The notes under the pieces: generated by a model
The model's database searches: none
The model's input: only the letters and a program-made list of their open reading frames with translations
What the model was told of the DNA's origin: nothing
Made by a program: the position numbers and the translations under genes
Shown: positions 24,274 through 34,100 of the stretch, piece by piece
Position numbering within the stretch: position 1 is the stretch's first letter
Layout: each line of letters begins with the position of its first letter
Assembly (NCBI GenBank): GCA_028289405.1
Contig: JANQPP010000079.1
Location: 1 to 64,000, forward strand
From: Pirellulales bacterium
GTDB lineage: Bacteria > Planctomycetota > Planctomycetia > Pirellulales > JANQPP01
Direction of reading: 5' to 3'
Length of the DNA stretch: 64,000 bases

Positions 24274-25518
24274 ATGAAAAGAATCCTGTTCATCTCCCAC
24301 GCCGCCGACTTTTCCGGAGCCCCGATCAGTCTGGCGACACTGGTCCGCTACTTTCGTCGGCAGCGGTCCTGGGACACGCGGATGTGGGTCTTGCGGGACG
24401 GCCCGAATCTGGCACCGTTTCAATATGAGATGCCCACCGTGGTTCTTCCCCGGGATTGGGACGCGGGCACCACGACGAGTTTGCCCTGGTGGGCCATGAT
24501 CCGTTCGCTCGCCGGTGGGCATCCGCGTCAAGCTTTCAAAATTGGCTCGGACTACTGGAGTCAAAAATGGGGGCGGGGCGAAGCGGCCCTGGCCTGGAGG
24601 AAATTGCGGGAACATGGAAACGCCTGGGGCCCGGACTTGGTTTACGCCAACACCATCGTGACGGCCCGCTGCTTGAAGGAATTGGATCCATCATGCCCCA
24701 TCGTGGTCCATGTGCGGGAGCTTGGCCCGATTCTGGAGGCGGCCATCGGGGAACATCGCAAATTCCTAGAGCAGCGCGTGAGTCTGTTTCTGGCCGTCTC
24801 GGAAGCGGTTCGCTCAGAATTGCTGAAACAATTGAGAGTGCCGCCCGATCGAACGTGCCTTGCTCCCGTGGCACTCGATACCGAGGGCATAGAGCAGTCG
24901 GCGGGGAGTATCTCCCGCAACAAGATTCGTGAGGAACTGGGGGCAGCTCCGCATGAACCGCTCGTGGGGGCGGTCGGCACGGTCAACTCCCGCAAGGGAG
25001 CGGATCTGTTCCTGGAGATCGGCAAACGGGTCCTGAATAACGTGGATGAACGGGATCGTCCGCGCTTCGTATGGGTGGGAGGCGGCTCCGATTTGGAATG
25101 GGCTCGCCAGGAAGTCGAGCGAGCCGGACTCGGGACACGCATGCAGTTTCTTGGCGGGCGGACGAACCCCTATCCTTACATGCGTTGTTTTTACGCGCAT
25201 CTCATGGCGTCGCGTTGGGACCCGTTCCCCCGTGTTAACTTGGAGACCGCGCTCCTGGGCGTGCCGACAATTGCCTTCGCCGATTCGGGAGGTTCCCGAG
25301 AATTCGTGGACGACACTTGCGGCTGCCTGATCCCCGACTTCGACGTCGAGGACGCGGCTGGCGTGCTGGCGCACTTGGTCACGGATCCGGACCTCCGCAG
25401 CCAATTGGGTGAACAGGCACGGCAAAAAGCCAAAGCGTTGTACGACGTGGAAAACGTCGCCGCGCCGTTATTGACACTGCTGGACACATTTTTGGAATCG
25501 CGGCGCATGGCCGCCTGA
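24274..25518 (+). CDS. Glycosyltransferase, GT4 family
   Basis: 414 residues with a two-Rossmann (GT-B) layout. The N-terminal part, ILFISHAADFSGAPISLATL, is the acceptor domain. The C-terminal GT4 domain shows VGAVGTVNSRKGADLFLEIG, VWVGGGSDLEW, and the nucleotide-sugar contact region SRWDPFPRVNLETALLGVPTIAFADSGG, with the E-x7-E spacing typical of retaining GT4 enzymes. It would transfer a sugar from a nucleotide donor onto the growing glycan on the cytoplasmic side. Donor and acceptor unknown. No membrane helix is evident. Confidence 0.9.
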   Translation: MKRILFISHAADFSGAPISLATLVRYFRRQRSWDTRMWVLRDGPNLAPFQYEMPTVVLPRDWDAGTTTSLPWWAMIRSLAGGHPRQAFKIGSDYWSQKWGRGEAALAWRKLREHGNAWGPDLVYANTIVTARCLKELDPSCPIVVHVRELGPILEAAIGEHRKFLEQRVSLFLAVSEAVRSELLKQLRVPPDRTCLAPVALDTEGIEQSAGSISRNKIREELGAAPHEPLVGAVGTVNSRKGADLFLEIGKRVLNNVDERDRPRFVWVGGGSDLEWARQEVERAGLGTRMQFLGGRTNPYPYMRCFYAHLMASRWDPFPRVNLETALLGVPTIAFADSGGSREFVDDTCGCLIPDFDVEDAAGVLAHLVTDPDLRSQLGEQARQKAKALYDVENVAAPLLTLLDTFLESRRMAA

Positions 25519-25555
25519 AATCAAACGATATTTCTACTATCACGGACGCTCATCC

Positions 25556-26689
25556 ATGGAAGGATCGATGGCGAATTCCCCAACCTCGTCCGCTGTCACG
25601 CTGATCGCCAACTACCTGCCGCAATTCCATCCGATACCGGAGAATGACAGGTGGTGGGGGCCTGGGTTTTCTGAATGGACGAACGTCGCGCGGGCACGAT
25701 CATTATTCCGGGGGCATGAACAGCCGCAACTGCCCGGAGAGCTGGGTTTCTACGACCTGCGACTGCCGGAGACTCGAAATGCCCAAGCCGAATTGGCCCG
25801 CCAACATGGAATCTCGGCGTTCTGCTATTGGCACTACTGGTTCGCCGGGCGACGGTTGCTGGAGCGCCCCTTCGACGAGGTGCTTTCCAGCGGGCAGCCC
25901 GACTTTCCTTTCTGCCTAGGCTGGGCCAACGAAACGTGGTCTGGCGTTTGGCACGGCGCGCCGCACCGCATCTTGATGGAGCAGACATATCCTGGAGAGG
26001 AAGATTACCGGCGACACTTCGAGTATTTGCTGCGAGCCTTCCAAGATCCCCGATACCTGCGGGTCGAGGAGAAGCCGTTGCTGCTGGTGTTTCGTCCCGA
26101 GCAGATTCCCGACCTGCCCAATTTCGTGGCGCTGTTTCGCCAGTGGGCCAAAGAGGCGGGGTTGTCGGGGCTGCATTTGGTCGGGTATTGCCCGGAGAAT
26201 TGGGATCCCGCCCGGAAGGGCTTCGATGCTTCCACGTATGCGCACCAAAGCATCATGAAGGCTGAGCGGCCCGCCACATGGCCCGGGCGCAAAATGGCCC
26301 GAATCCGCCGCCGCCCGCTTCATGTCTATCGATATCGAGACGCGTTGCCCTTTTTGCATGGCCCCGCATGCGACCGCGAAAACCACTATCCGAGCATCGT
26401 GCCCCGCTGGGACAATTCGCCGCGGTGCGGACGTCGGGCGACCATCCTCACGGGAGCGACGCCCGAACTGTTTCGACAACATGTACGGAACGTTCTGGAA
26501 AAGATCCGTGACCGCCCCGCTTTGCGACGGATCGTTTTCGTGAAGTCCTGGAACGAATGGGCCGAGGGGAATTATCTCGAACCGGACCGTCGCCATGGGC
26601 GGCAATTTCTCGAAGTGGTTCGTGATGAAGTGGTGTCGTTTTCGAGGTCTATCCAATCGGAGAGTCCGGAGATGATCCGCGCCGCCTGA
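25556..26689 (+). CDS. WbsX-like / GH99-like glycan protein
   Basis: 377 residues of the WbsX (glycoside hydrolase family 99-like) group. Characteristic segments are LIANYLPQFHPIPENDRWWG, PGFSEWTNV, FCYWHYWFAGRRLLERP, WANETWSGVWHG and SWNEWAEGNYLEPD near the C-terminus, which make up the TIM-barrel catalytic face. WbsX proteins occur in O-antigen and capsule loci, often fused to or next to glycosyltransferases. Whether they trim, transfer or remodel mannose-type chains is unsettled. It has no signal peptide, so it acts in the cytoplasm. Starts at 25556 and 25568 are both possible. Confidence 0.88.
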   Translation: MEGSMANSPTSSAVTLIANYLPQFHPIPENDRWWGPGFSEWTNVARARSLFRGHEQPQLPGELGFYDLRLPETRNAQAELARQHGISAFCYWHYWFAGRRLLERPFDEVLSSGQPDFPFCLGWANETWSGVWHGAPHRILMEQTYPGEEDYRRHFEYLLRAFQDPRYLRVEEKPLLLVFRPEQIPDLPNFVALFRQWAKEAGLSGLHLVGYCPENWDPARKGFDASTYAHQSIMKAERPATWPGRKMARIRRRPLHVYRYRDALPFLHGPACDRENHYPSIVPRWDNSPRCGRRATILTGATPELFRQHVRNVLEKIRDRPALRRIVFVKSWNEWAEGNYLEPDRRHGRQFLEVVRDEVVSFSRSIQSESPEMIRAA

Positions 26690-26749
26690 TGTCGCCGTTG
26701 TCACTCCTGTTGCCACACGCTGATTGCCCTTTTTTGCGTTGGAATCGAC

Positions 26750-27691
26750 ATGAATGCTTCATTGGGATCGATGTTGGACGTCACGCCACGGCGGATCTTG
26801 CGGCGGCTGGGAATCTCGGCTGGGGTAGCACAGATGCCCCTGGTTCCAGACCTCCCCGACGCACTGCACCGGCGATTCGCGGGCGGGCAACTCAAGGGGC
26901 TACGGCGTGATTACCTCCGAGAGAGAGACGCGGCCGTTGAAGAATTGTTACAGCGAGTACTTTCCGAAAACAGTTTGCCAGCCGACCTTTGGAATCGGCC
27001 AGATCTGGCCGCCTTCGATGAACGGATCGTGGAATACCCCTTCACCGTGGCTTGGCTATTGGAACAGGGCATGACCACTTCCACAGACATCATGGACGTG
27101 GGCTGCGTGCTCAATCACCCGCTGATGGCCAAGCATCTCAGCTCCCGCGTGGGGATGTTGTGGTTCCTTAACCCGGCTGTCGAACCCCTTCAATTCGAGA
27201 GCAACATAGCTTATGTGATCGCCGATATCCGAAAGCACGACCTTGAGGGACGGTTGCGATTTCCTAGCATGACCTGCCTCAGCGTGCTGGAACATATCGG
27301 CATGGACAATACTCGGTACGGCGGCGGGCCGGCAGAATTCTCCACGCCTCCGGATCATCCCGAACAATTCGCGATTCAGGGAGCGCGGCGCATCGTGCCG
27401 TTGCTTGAACCGGGTGGGCGCCTATTGGTTTCGGTGCCTTTCGGTCCCTTCGAATATTTGTACACCTTCGGGCAGGTGCGCTCGCCGATCTATTACACCT
27501 TTGACGCCGAGCGGCTCTCCGCGTTTCGTGAAGCTTTGGCCCGTTGCTCGGTTCGTCAATGGATCTACAAGACAGTACCAGGCCAGGGATGGCAAACAAC
27601 GCATGAAGGCGACGCCGCGATTCTTCCCTATGCCGATCAGTGCGCCGGAGCGGGTGGAGTCGCCTTTCTGGAAATCACCAGGGAGAAATGA
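26750..27691 (+). CDS. Class I SAM-dependent methyltransferase (probable)
   Basis: 313 residues. The methyltransferase fold is inferred from the SAM-loop-like IMDVGCVLNHPLMAKHL (about residue 115), the acidic strand VIADIRKHDLEG, CLSVLEHIGMDN (the D/E-H-I motif after strand 4) and LLEPGGRLLVSVPFGP (strand 5 region). The first 90 residues are helical with no recognised family. The SAM loop has GCVLN where GxGxG is usual, so the enzyme could have lost methyl-donor binding or be divergent. GGAA lies 5 nt before the ATG. It sits in the glycan cluster and presumably modifies a sugar or polyprenyl-linked intermediate. Confidence 0.72.
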   Translation: MNASLGSMLDVTPRRILRRLGISAGVAQMPLVPDLPDALHRRFAGGQLKGLRRDYLRERDAAVEELLQRVLSENSLPADLWNRPDLAAFDERIVEYPFTVAWLLEQGMTTSTDIMDVGCVLNHPLMAKHLSSRVGMLWFLNPAVEPLQFESNIAYVIADIRKHDLEGRLRFPSMTCLSVLEHIGMDNTRYGGGPAEFSTPPDHPEQFAIQGARRIVPLLEPGGRLLVSVPFGPFEYLYTFGQVRSPIYYTFDAERLSAFREALARCSVRQWIYKTVPGQGWQTTHEGDAAILPYADQCAGAGGVAFLEITREK

Positions 27692-27740
27692 ACTCCCGAA
27701 ACACCCTTACGTCAACACATTTTTCAAATCGGATCATTTG

Positions 27741-29171
27741 ATGCGTATCATTATCCTCGGTAGCAACAGTCCCACAAGCTATAGCGGAGGACGGTATCAT
27801 GCGCAGATCATGGCCGAGGCGCTGGCGGAGGCAGGGCATGAGGTTGTGTATTGCACAAACCATGTTCCTGTTTTCTATGATGAATTCTCGGATCTGCCAG
27901 CTCACGGGCGATGGAAGTTGCGGGTCTCTCCCCGCATGCGCGATCTTCCTCGCGGCCCCTGCGATTTGGTGATCGTCGTTCCACAGATGGGCGAAGTGGC
28001 TTGGCTCTATGAACGGGCCTTGTTGTATGCCCGTTGCCGGGGAGCCCGCCTCGCGCTGCTGAATTTTGAATCCCCTAATTGGTTCAATTCGCTTTCTCCG
28101 GAAACCCGCTCCGAGCGTTTGTGGAGAGGCTGGGATCGTGTGAGCCAGTATTGTGACTTGATCCTTTCTTCTACTCGGGAAGGATCCCGCCATGCGAAAG
28201 CGTACTACCGTGACGCACCGAAGCATGCCCTTTTTCGCCATGCCTATCCGGCGATCCATGCCACAGCGGCGGACGGTCTCTCGGGCGTGGCCCGCCAGCG
28301 GCAGGTTGTATGCATCACCCGCATGGGAACCCAAAGCCGCCACAAAGGAGCGGCGGAAATCGCCCAGGCGTTTTGCCCGGCGGTGTCCGGCTATCATTTC
28401 TTGCTCATCGTGGGGCAAGGCGGCATCGAGCCGGAAATCCTCTCTGAGTTGCAGCGACAAGCCCGCCGTCACGGCGCGAGCCTGGAAATCGCGTATCAAC
28501 TGTCGGACGTTGAGAAATTTCGCCGCATTCAAGAGTCGTCCCTGATGCTATTTCTGTCGTATTTCGAGGGATTTGGCTATCCGCCCGTTGAAGCTGCCTA
28601 CTGTGGCGTACCGTGCATTGCTTATGAGCTTCCCGTCCTGAGGGAAGTCCATGGCGAACATCTCACTCTCGTGCCTCGTGGCGACGGGCAAGCCCTGCGG
28701 AATGCATTGCGGCAGGTGCTCTCCGATCCACTCACAGGCGTCCGAGCGCGGAAAGCCCAGGGGAATGTGCAGTCGATTGCCACGGTGTCCAGCTTCGCCA
28801 AACGGCTCGACGAAGTGCTTACCGAGGTACAATCGATGCAGGCACTGCCCGCCGTGCTGACGGGCAGCCGGGGAAGTGCCTGCGTCTGGTGGTTCCAAAC
28901 CCGCTGGAACGACGCGACGCACCGTCTGTATTGGCTGGTGTTGCGGCAACGCCCACGGCTACAAAGTGCATGGTCGCGCACTCTTCAGTTCGCGGCGATT
29001 TTTTGGCGTCCTACCCGGCGGGCAGTGCGAGCGCTTCGGCAAGGCGCATGGAAAAACACGCCTTCCACGGCATCCCAAAAGAAGCTGGCCCGCACGCATA
29101 ACTACGAATTCGAGCAGGTGTCTCTTCCAGAAGCCGCGTCGAGCAAAACGCGATACCGACGATCAGCATGA
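27741..29171 (+). CDS. Glycosyltransferase, GT4 family, with C-terminal extension
   Basis: 476 residues. IIILGSNSPTSYSGGRYHAQIMAEALAEAGHEVVY opens a GT-B acceptor domain. VVCITRMGTQSRHKGAAEI and SYFEGFGYPPVEAAYCGVPCIAYELPVLREV form the GT4 donor domain (E-x7-E-like contacts). After about residue 365 there is a roughly 110-residue Arg/Trp-rich extension with no recognised domain, perhaps for membrane association. ATG 27741 is chosen; longer in-frame sequence upstream overlaps the methyltransferase gene in another frame. It is the last gene of the glycan run and is followed at 36 nt by the stop of the convergent exopolyphosphatase gene. Confidence 0.88.
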   Translation: MRIIILGSNSPTSYSGGRYHAQIMAEALAEAGHEVVYCTNHVPVFYDEFSDLPAHGRWKLRVSPRMRDLPRGPCDLVIVVPQMGEVAWLYERALLYARCRGARLALLNFESPNWFNSLSPETRSERLWRGWDRVSQYCDLILSSTREGSRHAKAYYRDAPKHALFRHAYPAIHATAADGLSGVARQRQVVCITRMGTQSRHKGAAEIAQAFCPAVSGYHFLLIVGQGGIEPEILSELQRQARRHGASLEIAYQLSDVEKFRRIQESSLMLFLSYFEGFGYPPVEAAYCGVPCIAYELPVLREVHGEHLTLVPRGDGQALRNALRQVLSDPLTGVRARKAQGNVQSIATVSSFAKRLDEVLTEVQSMQALPAVLTGSRGSACVWWFQTRWNDATHRLYWLVLRQRPRLQSAWSRTLQFAAIFWRPTRRAVRALRQGAWKNTPSTASQKKLARTHNYEFEQVSLPEAASSKTRYRRSA

Positions 29172-29207
29172 TTTGGGGCCGCGATGCGGAGAAACGCATG
29201 CGAGAAC

Positions 29208-30836
29208 TCATTTTTTGCCGCGTACCGAGATGGCTGTGGAAGGGGGGCCTTGTTCCCCATTCTGGTCCGAGCCACGAGAGTCCCACTCCACCGAAACAGG
29301 GGTTTTGAAAACCTTTTCAAAAAAGCTCGTGCGGCGGCGGGCACCCCAAAGATCTACTTCCGGTAAGTGGTCGGCTTCGACTAAAAATTCCAGCGTGCCA
29401 CCGCGCCGCTCCAGTCGAATGTTATGAACCTGTTGGCTGTGGCTGCGGTCCAACCCTCCAGCGATGCGAAGTATCGCGGCCAACCGCCGCACGCGGTCCT
29501 TGTCCTCCGACGAAAGCTGTTTGAAATTGGCGTGTTTGGATTTCGGTTCGGCTCCGCGATGGTAGCGAGCGACGTTGGCGATCAGGGCTAGCTCTCGAGG
29601 TTGGAAACCGGGGAGCCCGCTGTTGAGAATCAAATGGTAGCTGTGTTTGTGATGCTGTTGGTAGTTGATCAGGTAGCCCACGTCTTGCAGCTTGGCCGCC
29701 GCCTCCAAGAGACGGACATCCCCTTTGTTTAGGTCGAATTCGGGAATCAATTGCCGATAAATGATGCCTGCAAGACGTGCCACTTGGTGTTCATGGCGAA
29801 GATCGCTCCCACAACGGGCGGCGAATGAATCGATTTCCGCGTCCGCGTCGAGAGGCTGCACCGGCACGCTTTCACCAAGTGCCGTGCGAATCATCGTCAG
29901 CAGCAGGCCATCGTGCACGCCACGATTATGAACCAAGACGCGATTGACGTGAAAATGGCCCAGCAAACGGTCAACAATCGCCAACCCGGCCACGATAATA
30001 TCGGCTCGGTCGCTACTGAGTCCCGGAAAAGCCCGACGCGATTTGTAGGAAAGCTTGCGGAGGTGATCCAGCAGGTGTCTTAGCTCCGCGTGGGAAACCT
30101 CGTAACCACGAATGGGGAGTCCGACTTGTCCCTTGGAGGCCATCACCATCTCGGCGAGCGCGGTGAAAGTGCCGCCGGACCCAAAGAGCAAGTGCGGTAG
30201 GAGTATGGGATCCTTGATTTTCCGGCGAAGTTGTTTGTCGATGGCCTTTCGCATGCGCTCGTAATCTTGACCGGCCAATCCTTGTCCTGAGCCGAACTGC
30301 TCGCTGAGCCGCACCGCGCCAAGCTTCGTCGCATAAATCGATTCGATCAGCCCGTTGCTGGCCAGCACGACTTCCGTGCTGCCGCCGCCGATGTCCGCCA
30401 GTGCCACGTTTTTGTCCGTGAGGTTGAACGCCTTTTGCAGACTGTAATAAGCTAGCCGCGCCTCCTCTTCCGGCTCAATCACCTCCACTTCAATGCCGTG
30501 TTCTTCCCGTGCACGCTGGCGAAATTCCTCGCCATTGGTTGCTTCTCGGACGGCGGACGTGGCAATCGTCCGCAGCGCGTTCACCTGAAAGCCATCCGCG
30601 ATCTGTTTCATGCGTCCCAAGGTCTTGAGGGACAATTCCACGGCGGCTGGATCAAGCCCCCCGGTGGAGGCTAGGGTCTTGCCGAGGCGTGTGGTCTCTT
30701 TCTCTTCATCCAGGATGCGATATTCGTCACCCCGCAGAGCCTCGGCAATAATCAGCCGCAAGCTATTGGTGCCCACGTCGATGGCCGCCAGGCGGTGAGA
30801 CAGATCGTTGGAAAGTAGTGTCTGAGGTCCGTCCAT
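29208..30836 (-). CDS. ppx: Ppx/GppA exopolyphosphatase with HD-type C-terminal domain
   Basis: 542 residues. The N-terminal actin/hexokinase-like domains show AAIDVGTNSLRLIIAE (phosphate 1), TSAVREATNG, ALADIGGGSTEVVLA (phosphate 2) and GSGGTFTALAEM. The C-terminal part, about residues 310-500, carries HEHQVARLAG, LQDVGYLINYQQHHKHSYHLI and ARYHRGAEP, an HD-like helical domain seen in larger Ppx proteins. It would release phosphate from polyphosphate ends or convert pppGpp to ppGpp; the two cannot be separated by sequence. ATG 30836 is chosen because the family core begins just after it. ATGs at 30917 and 30944 are alternatives without ribosome binding sites. Confidence 0.9.
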   Translation of the reverse strand: MDGPQTLLSNDLSHRLAAIDVGTNSLRLIIAEALRGDEYRILDEEKETTRLGKTLASTGGLDPAAVELSLKTLGRMKQIADGFQVNALRTIATSAVREATNGEEFRQRAREEHGIEVEVIEPEEEARLAYYSLQKAFNLTDKNVALADIGGGSTEVVLASNGLIESIYATKLGAVRLSEQFGSGQGLAGQDYERMRKAIDKQLRRKIKDPILLPHLLFGSGGTFTALAEMVMASKGQVGLPIRGYEVSHAELRHLLDHLRKLSYKSRRAFPGLSSDRADIIVAGLAIVDRLLGHFHVNRVLVHNRGVHDGLLLTMIRTALGESVPVQPLDADAEIDSFAARCGSDLRHEHQVARLAGIIYRQLIPEFDLNKGDVRLLEAAAKLQDVGYLINYQQHHKHSYHLILNSGLPGFQPRELALIANVARYHRGAEPKSKHANFKQLSSEDKDRVRRLAAILRIAGGLDRSHSQQVHNIRLERRGGTLEFLVEADHLPEVDLWGARRRTSFFEKVFKTPVSVEWDSRGSDQNGEQGPPSTAISVRGKK

Positions 30837-31067
30837 CCAGGCACGCACCAAGCTGGGAAATGGTTCGCCGTTAGCGGGAGACTCGTTAAGAAAAGGAGTG
30901 CAATTGTTCACTCGCATGGGAATCGATACACAGGCCACCCTCATGCGAGTTGGTGGTGACCCTTCTTCGGTACCTTACGCCAAAATTTCGTGGATTTGAA
31001 GCGGACACAGCCACATGCTTATGAGGAAATGTGCTTAAAGCCAACGGACAAAACCTTCGCTGACCTT

Positions 31068-31097
31068 CGTCCAGCGGCGTTTCACAGCCGCTGGACG
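31068..31097 (-). terminator. Perfect 11-bp hairpin after the acyl-AMP ligase fusion gene
   Basis: The arms 31068-31078 (CGTCCAGCGGC) and 31087-31097 are exact complements around an 8-nt loop containing TTTCAC. It lies 59 nt downstream of the fusion gene stop at 31156 and upstream of ppx. No T-run follows. It is nearly identical to the hairpin at 8699-8728 (25 of 30 positions), so it may be a repeated element rather than a plain terminator. Confidence 0.6.
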
Positions 31098-31155
31098 CGC
31101 AAATTCGCGGATGCCGAGGCGTTTGTCCCCAGGCTCTTACGTGGGTCCTCTGCCG

Positions 31156-34100
31156 TTAAGTTCCGGGGGTAATTGGTACGGAGTCTTTGCGCGGGCTGGA
31201 CTTCGTCATGGCAGTGGGATGGATTTCTCGCACGATCTCCGCCGTCATGTTCACCGCCGCTTCGATCTGTTCGGTCGTGTGCAGGCTGGAAATGAAGTAC
31301 CGCAGGCGGGCTTCATTTTCCCCGACGGCGGGATACATGATCGGTTGAACATTGAATCCGGCCATTCGCAATCGATGGGACGACTGCAAGGCGCCCAAGG
31401 AATCACCGATGATCACGGGCACCACGGCCGTGCCGTGACTGAGTCCGGTGTTCAGTCCCTGCTTTCGGGCGAGAGAGAGGAACCGGCGAGAGTTCTCCGC
31501 GAGCCGCGCGACGCGTTGCGGTTCTTCCTCGAGCAAGCGCAGCGCCATGTTGGCGGCTGCGGCACACATCGGCGGAAGCGCCGTCGCGAAAACAAAACCC
31601 GGAGTGGTGAATTTCAGGTATTCCACGAGATTTGCCGGACCCGCAATATAACCGCCTGCGGCTCCCAAAGATTTGCTCAGAGTGCCCATCCAGAAATCGA
31701 CTTCGCGAGGATTGATCCCAAAGTGTTCGCTGATGCCCCGTCCATGCAGGCCAAGCACCCCCAGGGAATGCGCCTCATCGATATACAGAAAGGCGTGATG
31801 ACGTTTTTTGACTTCCAAAAACCCGGGAAGTGCGGCAATGTCGCCATCCATGCTGTACACGGCGTCGAGCGCGATCCCCACGCGGCGGAACGCGCCTCGG
31901 TTCTTGGCCAAATAGGCATCCACGTATTCCCAGTCATTGTGCGCGAAGGGGCGGACCCGGGCTCCCGAAAGCTTGGCTCCTTGCGACATGCTGTTGTGAG
32001 CCAGACCGTCATGCAAAATCAGATCGCCGGGACCGAACAGGTGTCCCAGCGTGGTTTCATTCGTGGCGTGGCCACTGGGAAACACCAGAGCGCTTTCCGT
32101 TCCCAAGAATTCGGCGATCCGTTGTTCCAGTTCACCGTGGATCGGCTTTTCACCCGATACCAGACGGCTGGCCGCAGCGCTCGTGCCGTATCGGTCGATG
32201 GCCTCCTTGGCGGCACGGGCCACTTCGGGGTCACCGGCCATGCCCACGTAGTTAAAATTCGAAAAATTGATCAGCGACGTGCCATCGATATGGGCGGTAT
32301 GGCCGGAGATTCCTTCATGCACCGGAAAGAAGGGGCTGGGAACGTTCAAGTGCGCGAATTGGTCGACGAGGCGGCGAAACCGCAAATATTCGGGAAATTG
32401 TTCGAAATGATAGGCTTCAGCCCCCAATGCACGATCCGTGGAGGAGCCCGGTGCGTCGCACTCCCCTTGCGCGGGACGCAGATACCGGTCCACCGCGGCA
32501 ATCACATCCCGGCACGTCAGCATTTCATGCAACACCTGCTCTGGAAATCGTCCGCCGAACGTATCTTCCAGCGAAGCGACGATCTCCATGCGTTCCAGCG
32601 AATCGAGCCCCAATTCGGGAATTGGTGTTTCCAGAGTCAACCCTCGAGCGCGTTCCTTGGCCACACGGCGGACGTGTTCGACCACGATCTCCCGCGTTTC
32701 GCGTGAATCTTCGAGCGGCGCGTGAGCAGAAATACCGTTTCGATGGGGGGCCACGGCGAGCGTTTGGCCCTGCGGCGGCTGAGTGTTTTCGGGCGATTCG
32801 ACGGCCTTGGGGAGTGGGGCGGATTGCCGAGCAGCGGTTTCCACGTTCGGTTGGTGTGCGAGGGGAATCCAACGCGCCACTTCGGATAGCGTGCCTGCGA
32901 CGAATCCGTCCCTGCAGGCATGGCGTTGAATCTTACCGCTGGAGGTCTTGGGAATGCTGCCCGCTTGCACGAAGACGATTGCCAACGGCAACAATTCATG
33001 CTCAAGGCCAACCGCTCTTCGCACCGCATCGAACAGCGGTTCGAAATCGCTTTTTCGGCTTCGTACAACCTCTTGCACGATGACGATGCCTTCCTCGCCA
33101 TTTTCGTCGATCGCGAAACATGCCGTGGCATCACTCCGCAAATCGGCGTGGCTCCTGGCTACCGTCCATTCCACGTCTTGCGGATAGACATTGCGGCCTC
33201 TCACGATGATCAGGTCTTTCAACCGACCGGTGACGAAGAGCTCTCCGTTTCTTATGAATCCAAGATCCCCAGTGCGGAGGAACATCTCCCGCGAGCCTTT
33301 GAGCTTCGCGCGGAAAGTACGCTCGCTTTCATCGGGGCGGTTCCAATAGCCGGTCGCTACGCTGGGGCTCGACACCCAAATCTCGCCGACCGAGTTTTCC
33401 AGTAATGGCGTCTGGGTTTCCGGGTCCACGATCTCCAGCCGCTGGTCCCACATACTCTTGCCGCAACCGACAATCCCGCGTGCGTGCGGGTCTTCCGCCG
33501 ATGTGGCAACGGCGCGGTGATCCTCCAGGGAAGGGGCGTGAAGGATCTCCGTCACCGGCGGTTCCGCCACCAGACCCCCGGAGACAATCAGCGTCGATTC
33601 CGCCAGGCCATAGCACGGATAAAAAGCTTCGCGGCGAAAACCGCAAGGCTCAAACATGGCCGAGAAGCGGTCCAAGGTTTCTGGTCGAACCGGTTCAGCC
33701 CCGTTGAAAGCGACCTTCCAACAACTCAAGTCCAAGGTCTCGCGTTGTTCCGGCGTAATCTTTTCCACGCACAGATCGTAGGCAAAGTTGGGGCCGCCGC
33801 TGGTGGAGCCGCGATACCGAGAGATCGCCCGCAGCCAACGTAGCGGCTTCTGCAGGAACGCCATGGGGGACATCAGTACATTGGGCCGCCCCACATACAG
33901 CGGTTGCAAAATCCCGCCGATCAAACCCATGTCGTGATAGCTGGGAAGCCAAAAAACTCCTGAGCGGGAACGAGTGTGCTCGAACGCATACGAGATCAAG
34001 GCCGAGTTGTGGATCAAGTTGCCGTGGCTCAGCATCACGCCCTTGGGCGTGCCGGTAGAGCCTGATGTGTACTGCAAAAAAGCCAAGGTCTCCTGTTCAA

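Noticed and set aside
29184-29216. ATGCG/CGCAT hairpin with later T-run after the second GT4 gene
   Set aside because: Only a 5-bp stem, and the T-run is 11 nt away and encodes the Lys-Lys end of ppx on the other strand.
31111-32706. Long plus-strand open frame antisense to the oxoamine-synthase region
   Set aside because: It mirrors the codons of a clearly real gene on the minus strand (conserved PLP motifs), has no family similarity and no ribosome binding site.
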